Positions 27,963-37,600 of a stretch of DNA of 64,000 bases are shown piece by piece. Every line of letters starts with the position of its first letter. The stretch's first letter is position 1. The translations under genes were made by a program, and so were the position numbers. Below the pieces are notes generated by a model. That model did no database searches. It worked only from the letters and a program-made list of their open reading frames with translations, and had not been told where the DNA came from. Location: contig CM039464.1 of assembly GCA_022414725.1 (NCBI GenBank), forward strand, positions 6,314,814 to 6,378,813. Reading direction: 5' to 3'. Source of the DNA: Microglena sp. YARC (taxonomy: Eukaryota > Chlorophyta > Chlorophyceae > Chlamydomonadales > Chlamydomonadaceae).

Positions 27963-28802
27963 ATGGACTGCCAACATCAATATGATCTGAAGTTTGCACA
28001 GTTGCTGCGGAAGCTGGACACCGTGGCGGATGATATCGTCACCCAACCGGAGAAAGCGATAGGCGCTATCAAGCGTGCATACGCGAATGTGCACACGCGT
28101 GCCAACATGACACATGCTGCATGGAATCATGTGAAACGAGCACACGCCCTCGGGCAGATCGATGACGCGACGCGTGCTGAATGGTACACTCTGTACAAAG
28201 GGGTGCACGATGCCGCCAAGGCGGTGTACGATTCCAACCAACCCAGCGCCAAGCAGGAATCCGCGATGATCCCGTATGCGGGAATCGTCGCTGTTAGGGA
28301 TGCGCTGCCGTTGGGCTCGGCGCCGAGGTTGTTGTTGGGCATGTACACCCACATCGACCCGTTGCGCAACGATTTTCACATGTTGGAGATTTTTTTTGAT
28401 TGCCCTGATCCGAAACCAACCCACAACTACATTGTCTTGGGCGCCGTCAACACGATGTACATCCAAGAATACAAGACAGCAAAGAAGTACAACACCATTG
28501 TCATCGCCTTGCCGCCCAAGCTGGTGTTCGAGATCACGTTCAGCCTAAGGTTGCACCCGCGAAAGCATCTCTTTGTGATGAAGAGTGGCAAGCCGTATTC
28601 GAAAGAGAGCAGCTTTGGTGCATGGGCGAATGCGCAATTGAAGAAGTTGTTGAACAACCCCGACATCAATCTGACAATGTTGCGCCACATATACATTACA
28701 GAGCGCACCAAGGACATGACTCTCGCCGAACGTAAAGTGACAGCAAAGAACATGGGCCATTCTGTGGTCATGCAGCTCGGGTATGCATTGCAATCAAATT
28801 GA
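27963..28802 (+). CDS. tyrosine recombinase-like integrase, 279 aa
   Basis: The C-terminal half carries a tyrosine-recombinase pattern: GKPYSKESSFGAWANAQLKKL, then LRHIYITE and TAKNMGHSVVMQLGYA, giving an Arg-x-x-x active site, the later His in MGHS, and a terminal Tyr. The N-terminal half is helical, consistent with a core-binding domain. Crypton- and virophage-type recombinases look similar. It may have mediated integration of this or another element. ATG 27963 is 53 bp from the divergent Dam start. Confidence 0.68.
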   Translation: MDCQHQYDLKFAQLLRKLDTVADDIVTQPEKAIGAIKRAYANVHTRANMTHAAWNHVKRAHALGQIDDATRAEWYTLYKGVHDAAKAVYDSNQPSAKQESAMIPYAGIVAVRDALPLGSAPRLLLGMYTHIDPLRNDFHMLEIFFDCPDPKPTHNYIVLGAVNTMYIQEYKTAKKYNTIVIALPPKLVFEITFSLRLHPRKHLFVMKSGKPYSKESSFGAWANAQLKKLLNNPDINLTMLRHIYITERTKDMTLAERKVTAKNMGHSVVMQLGYALQSN

Positions 28803-28840
28803 GAGGAAACATCGGTCTTGCGAGTTTGTTGTTACACATA

Positions 28841-29323
28841 TTAATTCACAGGAACGTCGTCAACAATGACGCGGATCCTTTTGCCATTCACGGTGATGTT
28901 CAGAATAATGCCATCAACTACAACGAGTGGTTGTTCCGGCACCACCGGTTTGCCTTCGATAGAATATCCGGCCCATTCAAGCACGTCGTCAAGGCTCCCG
29001 GGGACGTTGTTGTGCACGAGCGCGTCTCGCACCTCCTTGCGTTTATCATTCAGGGTCGACGTGTTCATGGCGATGCCCAATGATGCGCGTTTGTTCAACA
29101 GGAAGCGCACCATCGTGTAGTTGTTGGTCCTTTCGACGCCGCCGCAGTTGTGCGCGACCACATAGAATAACTTGTTCAGCTTGTTCATGTTGCTCCACAT
29201 TCTATGTTTGTGGCATACAAACCCGCTTATGCGTGTTTTTTGCGTTGCGAATACAAATGAACCATGTTTGCCGTCACGGATGATGGGAATGAAATCATAC
29301 ACCGCGTTGGTACTTTTTTCCAT
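28841..29323 (-). CDS. hypothetical protein, 160 aa
   Basis: ATG 29323 (MEKSTNAVYDF) follows a CAATTTTTTATACC leader; an earlier in-frame extension to 29584 is antisense to the next gene and is left out. The first 70 residues are beta-rich with a CHKHRMW motif, the second half is helical and ends in a small beta domain. No family recognised. Confidence 0.65.
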   Translation of the reverse strand: MEKSTNAVYDFIPIIRDGKHGSFVFATQKTRISGFVCHKHRMWSNMNKLNKLFYVVAHNCGGVERTNNYTMVRFLLNKRASLGIAMNTSTLNDKRKEVRDALVHNNVPGSLDDVLEWAGYSIEGKPVVPEQPLVVVDGIILNITVNGKRIRVIVDDVPVN

Positions 29324-29378
29324 CAATGGTATAAAAAATTGATAGGCTTTGTATGTCTGCCGGGATGTAGTAGCAAAA

Positions 29379-30203
29379 ATGACAGACGCACACGCATTCG
29401 CTCGATTCCTAAAATACAAACCAGGTGCAGAAACATCTGATTCGGAGTCGGAGTCCGATGACATTGGAATCATGGCAACTGGGTCTAAGCCCCGCGCACC
29501 AAAGGCCGCGATGCCTGTTGCACAACGATTGTCGCCGATCAAGACCTGCAAAGGTATCAACATCCACGGTGGTGAAAGGTGCAAGCGCGCGGCCCAAAAG
29601 GATTTCGAGTTCTGTCACACGCACCGCGGCATGATGGAAGAGGCCAAGGCGCAGGCGCAGTCTTGGGCGCAGTCTTTGGACCCAAGTGCGTTCTACAAGT
29701 ACAACGCAGTGGCGCCTGCGCCGCACGACTACGGGAGTTCCAGCAACGGTCGCATTACGCCCACGTCGGTTGTGCACGCTCCCTCCGGGTTCAACATGTT
29801 CAGGTCAAATGCAGTGGCGCCAGCGCCCATGGCGAGCAACAACAGCTCGGCTGCCTCATGGAACTCAAGGCGCTCCCCCCAGCATGACGAATTGTTCGCA
29901 CGGCTCTATGCAAACAAGCACACCGCCGCAATCCAAGTGCTGGCGAAGGAATTTAAACATTATGAGCGCCGCATGAGCAGCATCGCCTACCCTTGTGGGT
30001 GCGATAGCTTCGACATTGCTGAACTCGAGGACGAGCTTAGGAGCGAAGTCTTCCCCATGCTCCCAATGACGGTGGCGTACCCGACACATGTCAAGGCGAG
30101 CATCCTGGCCGAGTATGACAAGCTGATCGGCAAGATGAAATCCAATGGCGACGTCACGACAATGTTCCGCGGAATCGCGAAGGAGATGCGCTGGCATGTT
30201 TAA
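29379..30203 (+). CDS. hypothetical protein with a small Cys/His motif, 274 aa
   Basis: From ATG 29379 an acidic Ser-rich N-terminus leads to CKGINIHGGERCKRAAQK and FCHTH (about residues 50-80), a C-x(10)-C-x(9)-C-x-H arrangement that could bind zinc. A Pro/Asn/Ser-rich linker with repeated NAVAPAP follows, then a helical C-terminal domain. Possible nucleic-acid-associated protein; no firm family. Confidence 0.65.
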   Translation: MTDAHAFARFLKYKPGAETSDSESESDDIGIMATGSKPRAPKAAMPVAQRLSPIKTCKGINIHGGERCKRAAQKDFEFCHTHRGMMEEAKAQAQSWAQSLDPSAFYKYNAVAPAPHDYGSSSNGRITPTSVVHAPSGFNMFRSNAVAPAPMASNNSSAASWNSRRSPQHDELFARLYANKHTAAIQVLAKEFKHYERRMSSIAYPCGCDSFDIAELEDELRSEVFPMLPMTVAYPTHVKASILAEYDKLIGKMKSNGDVTTMFRGIAKEMRWHV

Positions 30204-30255
30204 GACGATCGTGCGATGAGATGCATTCGTTTTTTTATCAGGCACCAAAAAAGTA

Positions 30256-30262
30256 GCATAAA
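30256..30262 (+). promoter_or_regulatory. candidate promoter element GCATAAA
   Basis: GCATAAA lies 26 bases before the ATG at 30282, matching the boxes at 11836 and 22587 in sequence and approximate spacing. Confidence 0.33.
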
Positions 30263-30281
30263 TAATGCAATCCACTGACCA

Positions 30282-30719
30282 ATGGTGTGCAACAATGGTC
30301 CACAAAAAAAAAGCGAAGAAAACTTTGCCATCGAATTGTTGGACAAGTTGCTCCAAATTATGAAACGCCGATGCACGCATTCGATATATGTTCGCAACCG
30401 ATACAATGAAGACATATTTGTTTTGACACGCAATCACACGGGCGATTACGTCGTGAACGGCAAGACGTTGGATGTGCACACGATGTATCTTGAGCTCATT
30501 GGCCACATGATCACGATGGACCGCGACGACATCGAGTTTAAAATCCAAGTCATCCAGCAACAAGAGACCCAAACACTGAAGTTTCTCCGAGAAAAATATG
30601 GCGCAATTGTAAGCAATGCCGCCCAAGAAGAAGGTTGCACGAAAGCCGAGGAAGGTGGTTCGGACACCCGTCATAGTGAACGTTCCGGAGCAGCCGCAAC
30701 CGCAACCCGCCGGTTTTAA
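30282..30719 (+). CDS. hypothetical protein, up to 145 aa
   Basis: Starts at ATG 30282, just before a run of nine A residues. A helical and beta mixed domain (IELLDKLLQIMKRR, FVLTRNHTGDYVVNG) extends to about residue 110. The last 35 residues overlap the next gene (30616) in another frame and are of low complexity. A TAA in the alternative frame at 30610-30612, just before that gene, suggests the true 3' end may have been lost by a frameshift; this is uncertain. Confidence 0.5.
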   Translation: MVCNNGPQKKSEENFAIELLDKLLQIMKRRCTHSIYVRNRYNEDIFVLTRNHTGDYVVNGKTLDVHTMYLELIGHMITMDRDDIEFKIQVIQQQETQTLKFLREKYGAIVSNAAQEEGCTKAEEGGSDTRHSERSGAAATATRRF

Positions 30720-30819
30720 GCAGTTCTTTGTTGCGGGGCTCGGAGCCGGTGCAGGTGCTGCTGTTGGAGGAGTTGCGGCCAACGGCGACATGGACTTTAT
30801 ATTCGGTGGAGACGAATGA
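30616..30819 (+). CDS. small basic protein with hydrophobic Gly/Ala segment, 67 aa
   Basis: ATG 30616 starts a Lys/Arg/Pro-rich segment followed by a Gly/Ala-rich stretch (AGLGAGAGAAVGGVA) and an acidic end. It overlaps the 3' end of 30282 by about 100 bases in another frame. It could be a small DNA-binding or membrane-active virion peptide; no family recognised. Confidence 0.4.
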   Translation: MPPKKKVARKPRKVVRTPVIVNVPEQPQPQPAGFKQFFVAGLGAGAGAAVGGVAANGDMDFIFGGDE

Positions 30820-30890
30820 CCGTGCCCCGTTTCGCATCATGTTTCTTTGCTTTTGAATTCATGCATCCAAATTCTTGGAGAAGTGTAATA

Positions 30891-31415
30891 ATGAACTGGG
30901 TCGGATCGTTCACAAGCTCCAAGCGTCAAGAGTTGCAAACCATTTTCACCGCATACTCCGCTAGCTTGAACGAGTTCCAGGAAAACTTCAACGCAGCGAA
31001 GGAGAAGCTAGCGAAGAAAATAGAAGAAGAAAATATACAAGCACAAGACCTCGCAAATATCAAGGAGCTGCTGCAGTCCATGAACGCTAAGGAGATCAAG
31101 GGCGCGTTGGGTGCTCTGAAGACTGAAATGGACGGTCTTATCTCCGTGTACAAGACCAACGTGCTGAGCAACAACGCACTGGCCGCCCAGGTGTACGACA
31201 TGTACGCCAATGGCGGAACTGAATTGACAGACATCCAGGCATTGGTCACCAGCATGAATGTGGACGTGAAGGGCATCATGAACAAGATGGAAGAGAAGGA
31301 CAATGTCGTTGCAGCGGCTCCTGCGTTGCCCATAACGTTGCCCATAACGTTGCCCCCCGTTGTACCGAACATTCCGCAATCACTGTTCAACCTGTCAACG
31401 TTCTTCGCAAAGTGA
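30891..31415 (+). CDS. coiled-coil protein, 174 aa
   Basis: ATG 30891 (MNWVGSF) is chosen over an upstream in-frame codon at 30816, which overlaps the previous stop. A heptad-rich helical region (FNAAKEKLAKKIEEENIQAQ) is followed by helices and a C-terminal Pro-Ile-Thr-Leu repeat (LPITLPITLPP). Probably a structural or scaffolding protein. Confidence 0.6.
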   Translation: MNWVGSFTSSKRQELQTIFTAYSASLNEFQENFNAAKEKLAKKIEEENIQAQDLANIKELLQSMNAKEIKGALGALKTEMDGLISVYKTNVLSNNALAAQVYDMYANGGTELTDIQALVTSMNVDVKGIMNKMEEKDNVVAAAPALPITLPITLPPVVPNIPQSLFNLSTFFAK

Positions 31416-31593
31416 AAAAAGTGTACTGCAAAAGTACACATACAAATACACTTGCGCATCCTGTGTTTGTTTATAAGGGCGGCGGCTCTCAAGAACAAGC
31501 AACCATTATTTGTGATGCATCTCGTGAACAATGACGAGATGATTGTGGCCGAAGCATTGATTGAGCTTTCTGGCCAGGACACGTTGTAACAAC
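31416..31593 (+). other. intergenic stretch with a possible C-terminal gene fragment
   Basis: Without a complete gene. In one plus frame the sequence encodes KNKQPLFVMHLVNNDEM and then AEALIELSGQ before a TAA near 31,589; this reads like the end of a protein but has no upstream domain, so it may be a remnant. Confidence 0.3.
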
Positions 31594-33090
31594 CTACATC
31601 TTGCCAACCGGTGTCTTTGCCTTGGATCCGAATGCCCCGCCGAACACCTCACTTCTGACAGAGCAGTTGTCTGGCAGCAGCACCTGTGCAATGTTAGGGG
31701 GCTTGCCCTTGAAGGATGAGCGCATCAATCCCATGTCCACAGCGCTTGCCCAATCAGCCTTGGTGGGCGTGGCACCGACGCTCTGGTCGTCCTTGGGCGC
31801 CTTGTACGTGTTGCCGCACACCCCGTTCTTCAGGGGCCACACGATGCGCTCGCACTTGTCCGAGTAGAACAAGTAGAGAGCGCACGCGTCAGGGTAGCGG
31901 TGGTAGTTCAGCATGAAGTCGACCAGCCAGTGTCTTGCGATCAGCCATCTAGCAACGTGGGACATGGTGGTGTCCGTGTGCTTCTTGCCGCCTGCCTCGA
32001 AAGCCCCCTGCATGTTGAAGTGCACCACGGGGATCTTGGCGTCCGGGTAGGCCGCGCGGTATGCGCGGACGATGGCTTGCACGCGGTCCTTCTCTTGTTG
32101 TGGCGGGTACCCGCTGTGCTGGACGGTGTCTAGCTCGATGGCATCCACCGCAACCACCTTGCCGTTGGCATCGCATGTGATCTTGACGGGCAGGTCGGGG
32201 GTGTGGTCCGGAGACGCGTTGCCCGCGGGGTTGTAGCTGTCATCTATGCTCAGCTTGTTGGCCCTTGCGATCACCTTGACAGGCTTGAGCCAGTTGGTGA
32301 TGAAGGTCTCGATGCCAGCCTTCTCCGCCATAGGCACGGGGCCGCAGCAGATGCCTTGCCCACCGGCCCAGTCACGCTTGCCGTTGGAGTGGATGGCTCT
32401 GCAGATGATGCATTGCTCGCGTTGCAGCGCGGTGCGGACCACGATGCCCCCGCTTGGGTGGTACCTGTTGATGCACTTCATGCAGCATGCACGCTCTGCC
32501 AGGGTCGCAGTCCCAGCAAACTGGGACGAGTACAGCTGCGAGAGCATCACGTTCGAACGCCTAAGCCTTTCCACCTCGGAGTGGGGGATGATGTCGCCCA
32601 CCGGAGTGGTCTTGTCGTTGGGATTGTACCCAACGCACGAGTATCCGGACTCCTTGCTGAAGTTGAAGCATGGCACCTTGTTGCCCTTCACGTTCACCGC
32701 ACGGCTTGCGACAGGGCCCACCGTGTTGGCGACGGCCGCGTGCGCCTCAGCCTGCAATTCCTGGTGAATGGCCGGGTCGTTCATGAGCAAGTCCTTCACG
32801 GTGCGCATTAGGGCGCGCGACGATGGCCCCGCCTCCTCCTGCGTGTCAGGCGCCGCACGCTTGTTGCGCAGCGTCCGGAACACAGACTTGGATTGGAACT
32901 TGCCGGGATCGGCATCTTGCTCCTGCATGAACTTGTTCTTGAAAAGCTTGAAGTCAAAGGCACCATCATCAAACTTCCCAGTAATCTCTACGAAGTTGCG
33001 GTCTGTTTTTATTATCTTGATGACGGTGGCATTTATCCACTTGGTCTCCCAAAACACAACAATGTGCGTTCCTTTCCGAACGCTCTCCAT
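31594..33090 (-). CDS. hypothetical protein with Cys motifs, 498 aa
   Basis: Intact from ATG 33090. The first 55 residues form a small beta-rich domain (THIVVFWETKWINATVIKI) like Tudor/SH3 folds. A basic linker and a Cys-rich region (CCMKCINRYHPSG and CIICRAIH, about residues 205-235) follow, then a mixed domain with IPVVHFNMQGAF and WLIARHWLVDFMLNYHRYP. The Cys pairs could bind zinc. The family is not recognised; a role on nucleic acid is only a guess. Confidence 0.7.
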   Translation of the reverse strand: MESVRKGTHIVVFWETKWINATVIKIIKTDRNFVEITGKFDDGAFDFKLFKNKFMQEQDADPGKFQSKSVFRTLRNKRAAPDTQEEAGPSSRALMRTVKDLLMNDPAIHQELQAEAHAAVANTVGPVASRAVNVKGNKVPCFNFSKESGYSCVGYNPNDKTTPVGDIIPHSEVERLRRSNVMLSQLYSSQFAGTATLAERACCMKCINRYHPSGGIVVRTALQREQCIICRAIHSNGKRDWAGGQGICCGPVPMAEKAGIETFITNWLKPVKVIARANKLSIDDSYNPAGNASPDHTPDLPVKITCDANGKVVAVDAIELDTVQHSGYPPQQEKDRVQAIVRAYRAAYPDAKIPVVHFNMQGAFEAGGKKHTDTTMSHVARWLIARHWLVDFMLNYHRYPDACALYLFYSDKCERIVWPLKNGVCGNTYKAPKDDQSVGATPTKADWASAVDMGLMRSSFKGKPPNIAQVLLPDNCSVRSEVFGGAFGSKAKTPVGKM

Positions 33091-33115
33091 TGCGAGCCTT
33101 TCCGTGTGTAAATAA

Positions 33116-33350
33116 TTACCAAATCAATTTTTGGCACACTACACTCATTTTTTTGAAGAGCTTGCGCAAGGTCAGCAAGCTGTACGGAGTGTCCAAGTCC
33201 TCGCTGCAGCGCTGGCTCAAGCGAGAAGCCCCGCAAGACCGGTCACATCGTAGCAAGCATGTCGTCAGGCAAGGGGTTTCATGCCCGCTGACACAAAACT
33301 TCAATTGGCACCGTTGTTCTCCGGGCGTGGTGCCGCGGCTGAGTAAATGA
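33116..33350 (+). pseudogene. N-terminal helix-turn-helix fragment, possibly Fanzor/transposase
   Basis: The plus frame encodes SLRKVSKLYGVSKSSLQRW followed by a basic stretch, a helix-turn-helix seen at the N-terminus of many TnpB/Fanzor-type and other transposase proteins. No catalytic part follows, and the frame stops at 33350. It lies between the 498-aa gene and the helicase. I read it as a remnant; the assignment to the Fanzor group is tentative. Confidence 0.45.
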
Positions 33351-33373
33351 GCTGTCGAAGTTATGAAACAATA

Positions 33374-34652
33374 TCACGGAAATCTCAAATTTTGAAGATT
33401 CATCTTCGCAAGCCTCTTGTCGGGAATGGGCTTGAGTTTCAACAGTCCCATGGAACGGAACCGTATGATGATGTTATCAACCAATGCCTGCGGCTCCCAT
33501 TTAAGGACCCGTTTCCTGTTCGATGCGTAGAATCCCAAAGAAGCAGATACAGCTGCGTTTGCGGCGGACATCAAGCCGGGGTTGTGCATCAATCCGTTGA
33601 TCGTTTCTTCCATCGGCGTCTGTGTGTCTATCACCATTGCCTTCGGCGCCCCACAACTGGACCACCATTGTCACGTCGGGGAAATCGATGCCCCTGGCGA
33701 TCACGTCCGATGCAAACAGTATGACGCCGTTGCTTCTCCCGAACTGCTCCGCGATCCTGTTGCGTCGTGATTGCGACAACCTCCAACCCAACGCGTCAGG
33801 CATGCTCGCCGCTCTGAACAGCTCCGCCATAAAATGCGCCATCCATGCAGTGTTGAAAAACACAATGATCTTGTGATGGGGGTCGGCCGTTTGCTCCTTG
33901 ACAATCGCCTGGTAAAGAGCATGCACCATGTCCTTCGGGGGCAAGACAACGTATTCCTGCACGATCTTTTTGTGAGAATTCAATTCCTTTCCGACCGTGT
34001 CGATGTATTGGAAGTCTTTGCGCATGAATTGGGACGCTATCCGTTGCACCTCTTCTGGAACCGTGGCCGTGAACAACAACGTCTGTCTCTCGGACGGCAA
34101 CACGGACAAAATCTTTTTTATTTCGTTCACAAACCCCATGTCTAACAACCGATCCGCTTCGTCAAGAACGACCACTTGCACCCCTTGGAGAGCGTCCACG
34201 AATCCAGGCAAGTTCTTTACATGGTCCATAAAACGTCCAGGGGTCACAACCAACACGTCGCAAGGCTTTGACAGCAATCGTTTGCGTTCAGCTCCGGCGT
34301 TGGTACCGCCGGTGATCATTTGCACGCACATGTGTGTACAAAACCTGCTCAACTTGGATGCTTCGTCCATGGTTTGTCGTGCCAATTCCCTTGATGGTGA
34401 CAAAATCAAGGCCTTCACGGGATACGGCCCTCTATACCTGAGCACGGCTTGCATTGTCGGGATCAGGAACCCTAAAGTTTTCCCACTTCCCGTACGCGCC
34501 TTGACAAAGACGTCCTTCCCATCCAGTGTGGCACCAATGTACTTGGCTTGTGGTTTAGACATGAACTCGTACCTAAACACCTCGACCAATGCTCGTTTGA
34601 TATCGGGGAGGACGTCAAGGTCGGCAAACGCGTCATTTGAGATGAACGACAT
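33374..34652 (-). pseudogene. DEAD-box RNA helicase, frameshifted near motif V/VI
   Basis: ATP-dependent RNA helicase. From ATG 34652 I see ARTGSGKT (Walker A), PSRELARQ (Ia), VTPGRF (Ib), VLDEADRLLDMGF (II), LFTATVPEE (III) and ASDVIARGIDFPDV (V). After VVQLWGA near 33,640 the frame changes: the C-terminal part (MVIDTQTPMEET to the stop at 33374) is in another frame. The Arg-rich motif VI (HRxGRxxR), normally about 15-20 residues after motif V, is found in neither frame, suggesting a small deletion at the break. The product would be inactive. Confidence 0.85.
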
Positions 34653-34682
34653 TACAAACTTCACAGAAAATCGCAACGCGCA

Positions 34683-37600
34683 ATGTCATTTTCATTGACA
34701 AAGGAATCACGATTCCAAATTTGCAAACGATTGTAATAATATTGATTGCGTTTGCAATCCTATTTTCAATGGCAGATGCCGCGTGTGTGTCCGATTCCCC
34801 TTCATTTCCTTACGAATGGGTCCCGACATCCCCTTATTGTATGCAAATTGTGAGACGTTCGTCCGCTGAGCCAGGGAAGGATGCCGCTGCGCCGGCTATC
34901 TCGTTGGTGGGAACATCCATCTCATCCGGGTTATTAGGCAGCGACTACACGTATGGCAGCACGAACGTGAAATTGGAAATCGTGTCCACGGTTTTCCAAG
35001 CCAATGCGTTGATTGGCGCGGTCACAACATCTACGTTGGGCACAACTTCATACACGGCGCCTTCTTGGACCGATGCGTTTAGCTCAGGCACGTTGGTGTA
35101 TGCAAACACGACAGGCCAAGTTGTTTGTGCATCTAATGCATTGGTACAACTTTGTGGATCGATCAATTGTGTGTATACAATCAACGTGCAATATGGTTTG
35201 CACAAGTGCTCGTTGATTGGAGCACTAAATATATGCATTGGTGTATGGTATTGGTCGTACTCGGATGTGTGTGCTTCAAATACATTTGTTGCGCCGCCCC
35301 CCTCGCCGCCTTCCTCACCCGCCTAGCCCGAACCCTCCTATTTTGCCCCCACCACCGCCCAGCCCACCCTTACCCAACCTATTCCCCCTTTTACAACCGC
35401 CACCGCCTCCTCCCATCGTAGCGCCTGCTAGCCCGAACCCTCCGGTTTTACCCCCACCACCGCCCAGCCCACCCTTACCCAACCTATTCCCCCTTTTACA
35501 ACCGCCACCGCCTCCTCCCATCGTAGCGCCTGCTAGCCCGAACCCTCCGGTTTTACCCCAACCACCGCCCAGCCCACCCTTACCCAACCTATTCCCCCTT
35601 TTACAACCGCCACCGCCTCCTCCCATCGTAGCGCCTGCTAGCCCGAACCCTCCGGTTTTACCCCCACCACCGCCCAGCCCACCCTTACCCAACCTATTCC
35701 CCCTTTTACAACCGCCACCGCCTCCTCCCATCGTAGCGCCTGATAGCCCGAACCCTCCGGTTTTACCCCCACCACCGCCCAGCCCACGCTTACCCAACCT
35801 ATTCCCCCTTTTACAACCGCCACCGCCTCCTCCAATTATAGCGCCTGATAGCCCGAACCCTCCTATTTTACCCCCACCACCGCCCAGCCCACCCTTACCC
35901 AACCTATTCCCCCTTTTACAACCGCCACCGCCTCCTCCCATCGTAGCGCCTGCTAGCCCGAACCCTCCGGTTTTACCCCCACCACCGCCCAGCCCACCCT
36001 TACCCAACCTATTCCCCCTTTTACAACCGCCACCGCCTCCTCCCATCGTAGCGCCTGCTAGCCCGAACCCTCCTATTTTACCCCCACCACCGCCCAGCCC
36101 ACCCTTACCCAACCTATTCCCCCTTTTACAACCGCCACCGCCTCCTCCCATCGTAGCGCCTGCTAGCCCGAACCCTCCGGTTTTTACCCCCACCACCGCC
36201 CAGCCCACCCTTACCCAACCTATTCCCCCTTTTACAACCGCCACCGCCTCCTCCCATCGTAGCGCCTGCTAGCCCGAACCCTCCTATTTTACCCCCACCA
36301 CCGCCCAGCCCACCCTTACCCAACCTATTCCCCCTTTTACAACCGCCACCGCCTCCTCCCATCGTAGCGCCTGCTAGCCCGAACCCTCCGGTTTTACCCC
36401 CACCACCGCCCAGCCCACCCTTACCCAACCTATTCCCCCTTTTACAACCGCCACCGCCTCCTCCAATTATAGCGCCTGATAGCGTGAACCCTCCGGTTTT
36501 ACCCCCACCACCGCCCAGCCCACCCATACCCAACCTATTCCCCCTTTTACAACCGCCCCCGCCTCCTCCCATTATAGCACCTGATAGCCCGAACCCTCCT
36601 ATTTTGCCTCCACCACCGCCCAGCCCACCCATACCCAACCTATTCCCCCTTTTACAACCGCCACCGCCTCCTCCCATCGTAGCGCCTGCTAGCCCGAACC
36701 CTCCGGTTTTACCCCCACCACCGCCCAGCCCACCCTTACCCAACCTATTCCCCCTTTTACAACCGCCACCGCCTTCTCCCATCGTAGCGCCTGATAGCCC
36801 GAACCCTCCTATTTTACCCCCACCACCGCCCAGCCCACCCTTACCCAACCTATTCCCCCTTTTACAACCGCCACGGCCTCCTCCTATCGTAGCGCCTGCT
36901 AGCCCGAACCCTCCTATTTTACCCCCACCACGCCCAGCCCACCCTTACCCAACCTATTCCCCCTTTTACAACCGCCACCGCCTCCTCCCATCGTAGCGCC
37001 TGCTAGCCCGAACCCTCCGGTTTTACCCCCACCACCGCCCAGCCCACCCTTACCCAACCTATTCCCCCTTTTACAACCGCCACGGCCTCCTCCTATCGTA
37101 GCGCCTGCTAGCCCGAACCCTCCTATTTTACCCCCACCACCGCCCAGCCCACCCTTACCCAACCTATTCCCCCTTTTACAACCGCCACCGCCTCCTCCCA
37201 TCGTAGCGCCTGCTAGCCCGAACCCTCCTATCGTTTTACCCCCACCACCGCCCAGCCCACCCTTACCCACCACCTATTCCCCTTTTCCCCTTTTACCAGC
37301 CTTACCCGCCTTCTCCCATCGTAGCGCCTGCTAGCCCGAACCCTCCTTTTACCCCACCACCGCCCAGCCCACCCTTACCCAACCTATTCCCCCTTTTACA
37401 ACCGCCACCGCCTCCTCCCATCGTAGCGCCTGCTAGCCCGAACCCTCCTATTTTACCCCCACCACCGCCCAGCCCACCCTTACCCAACCTATTCCCCCTT
37501 TTACAACCGCCACCGCCTCCTCCCATCGTAGCGCCTGCTAGCCCGAACCCTCCGGTTTTACCCCCACCACCGCCCAGCCCACCCTTACCCAACCTATTAC

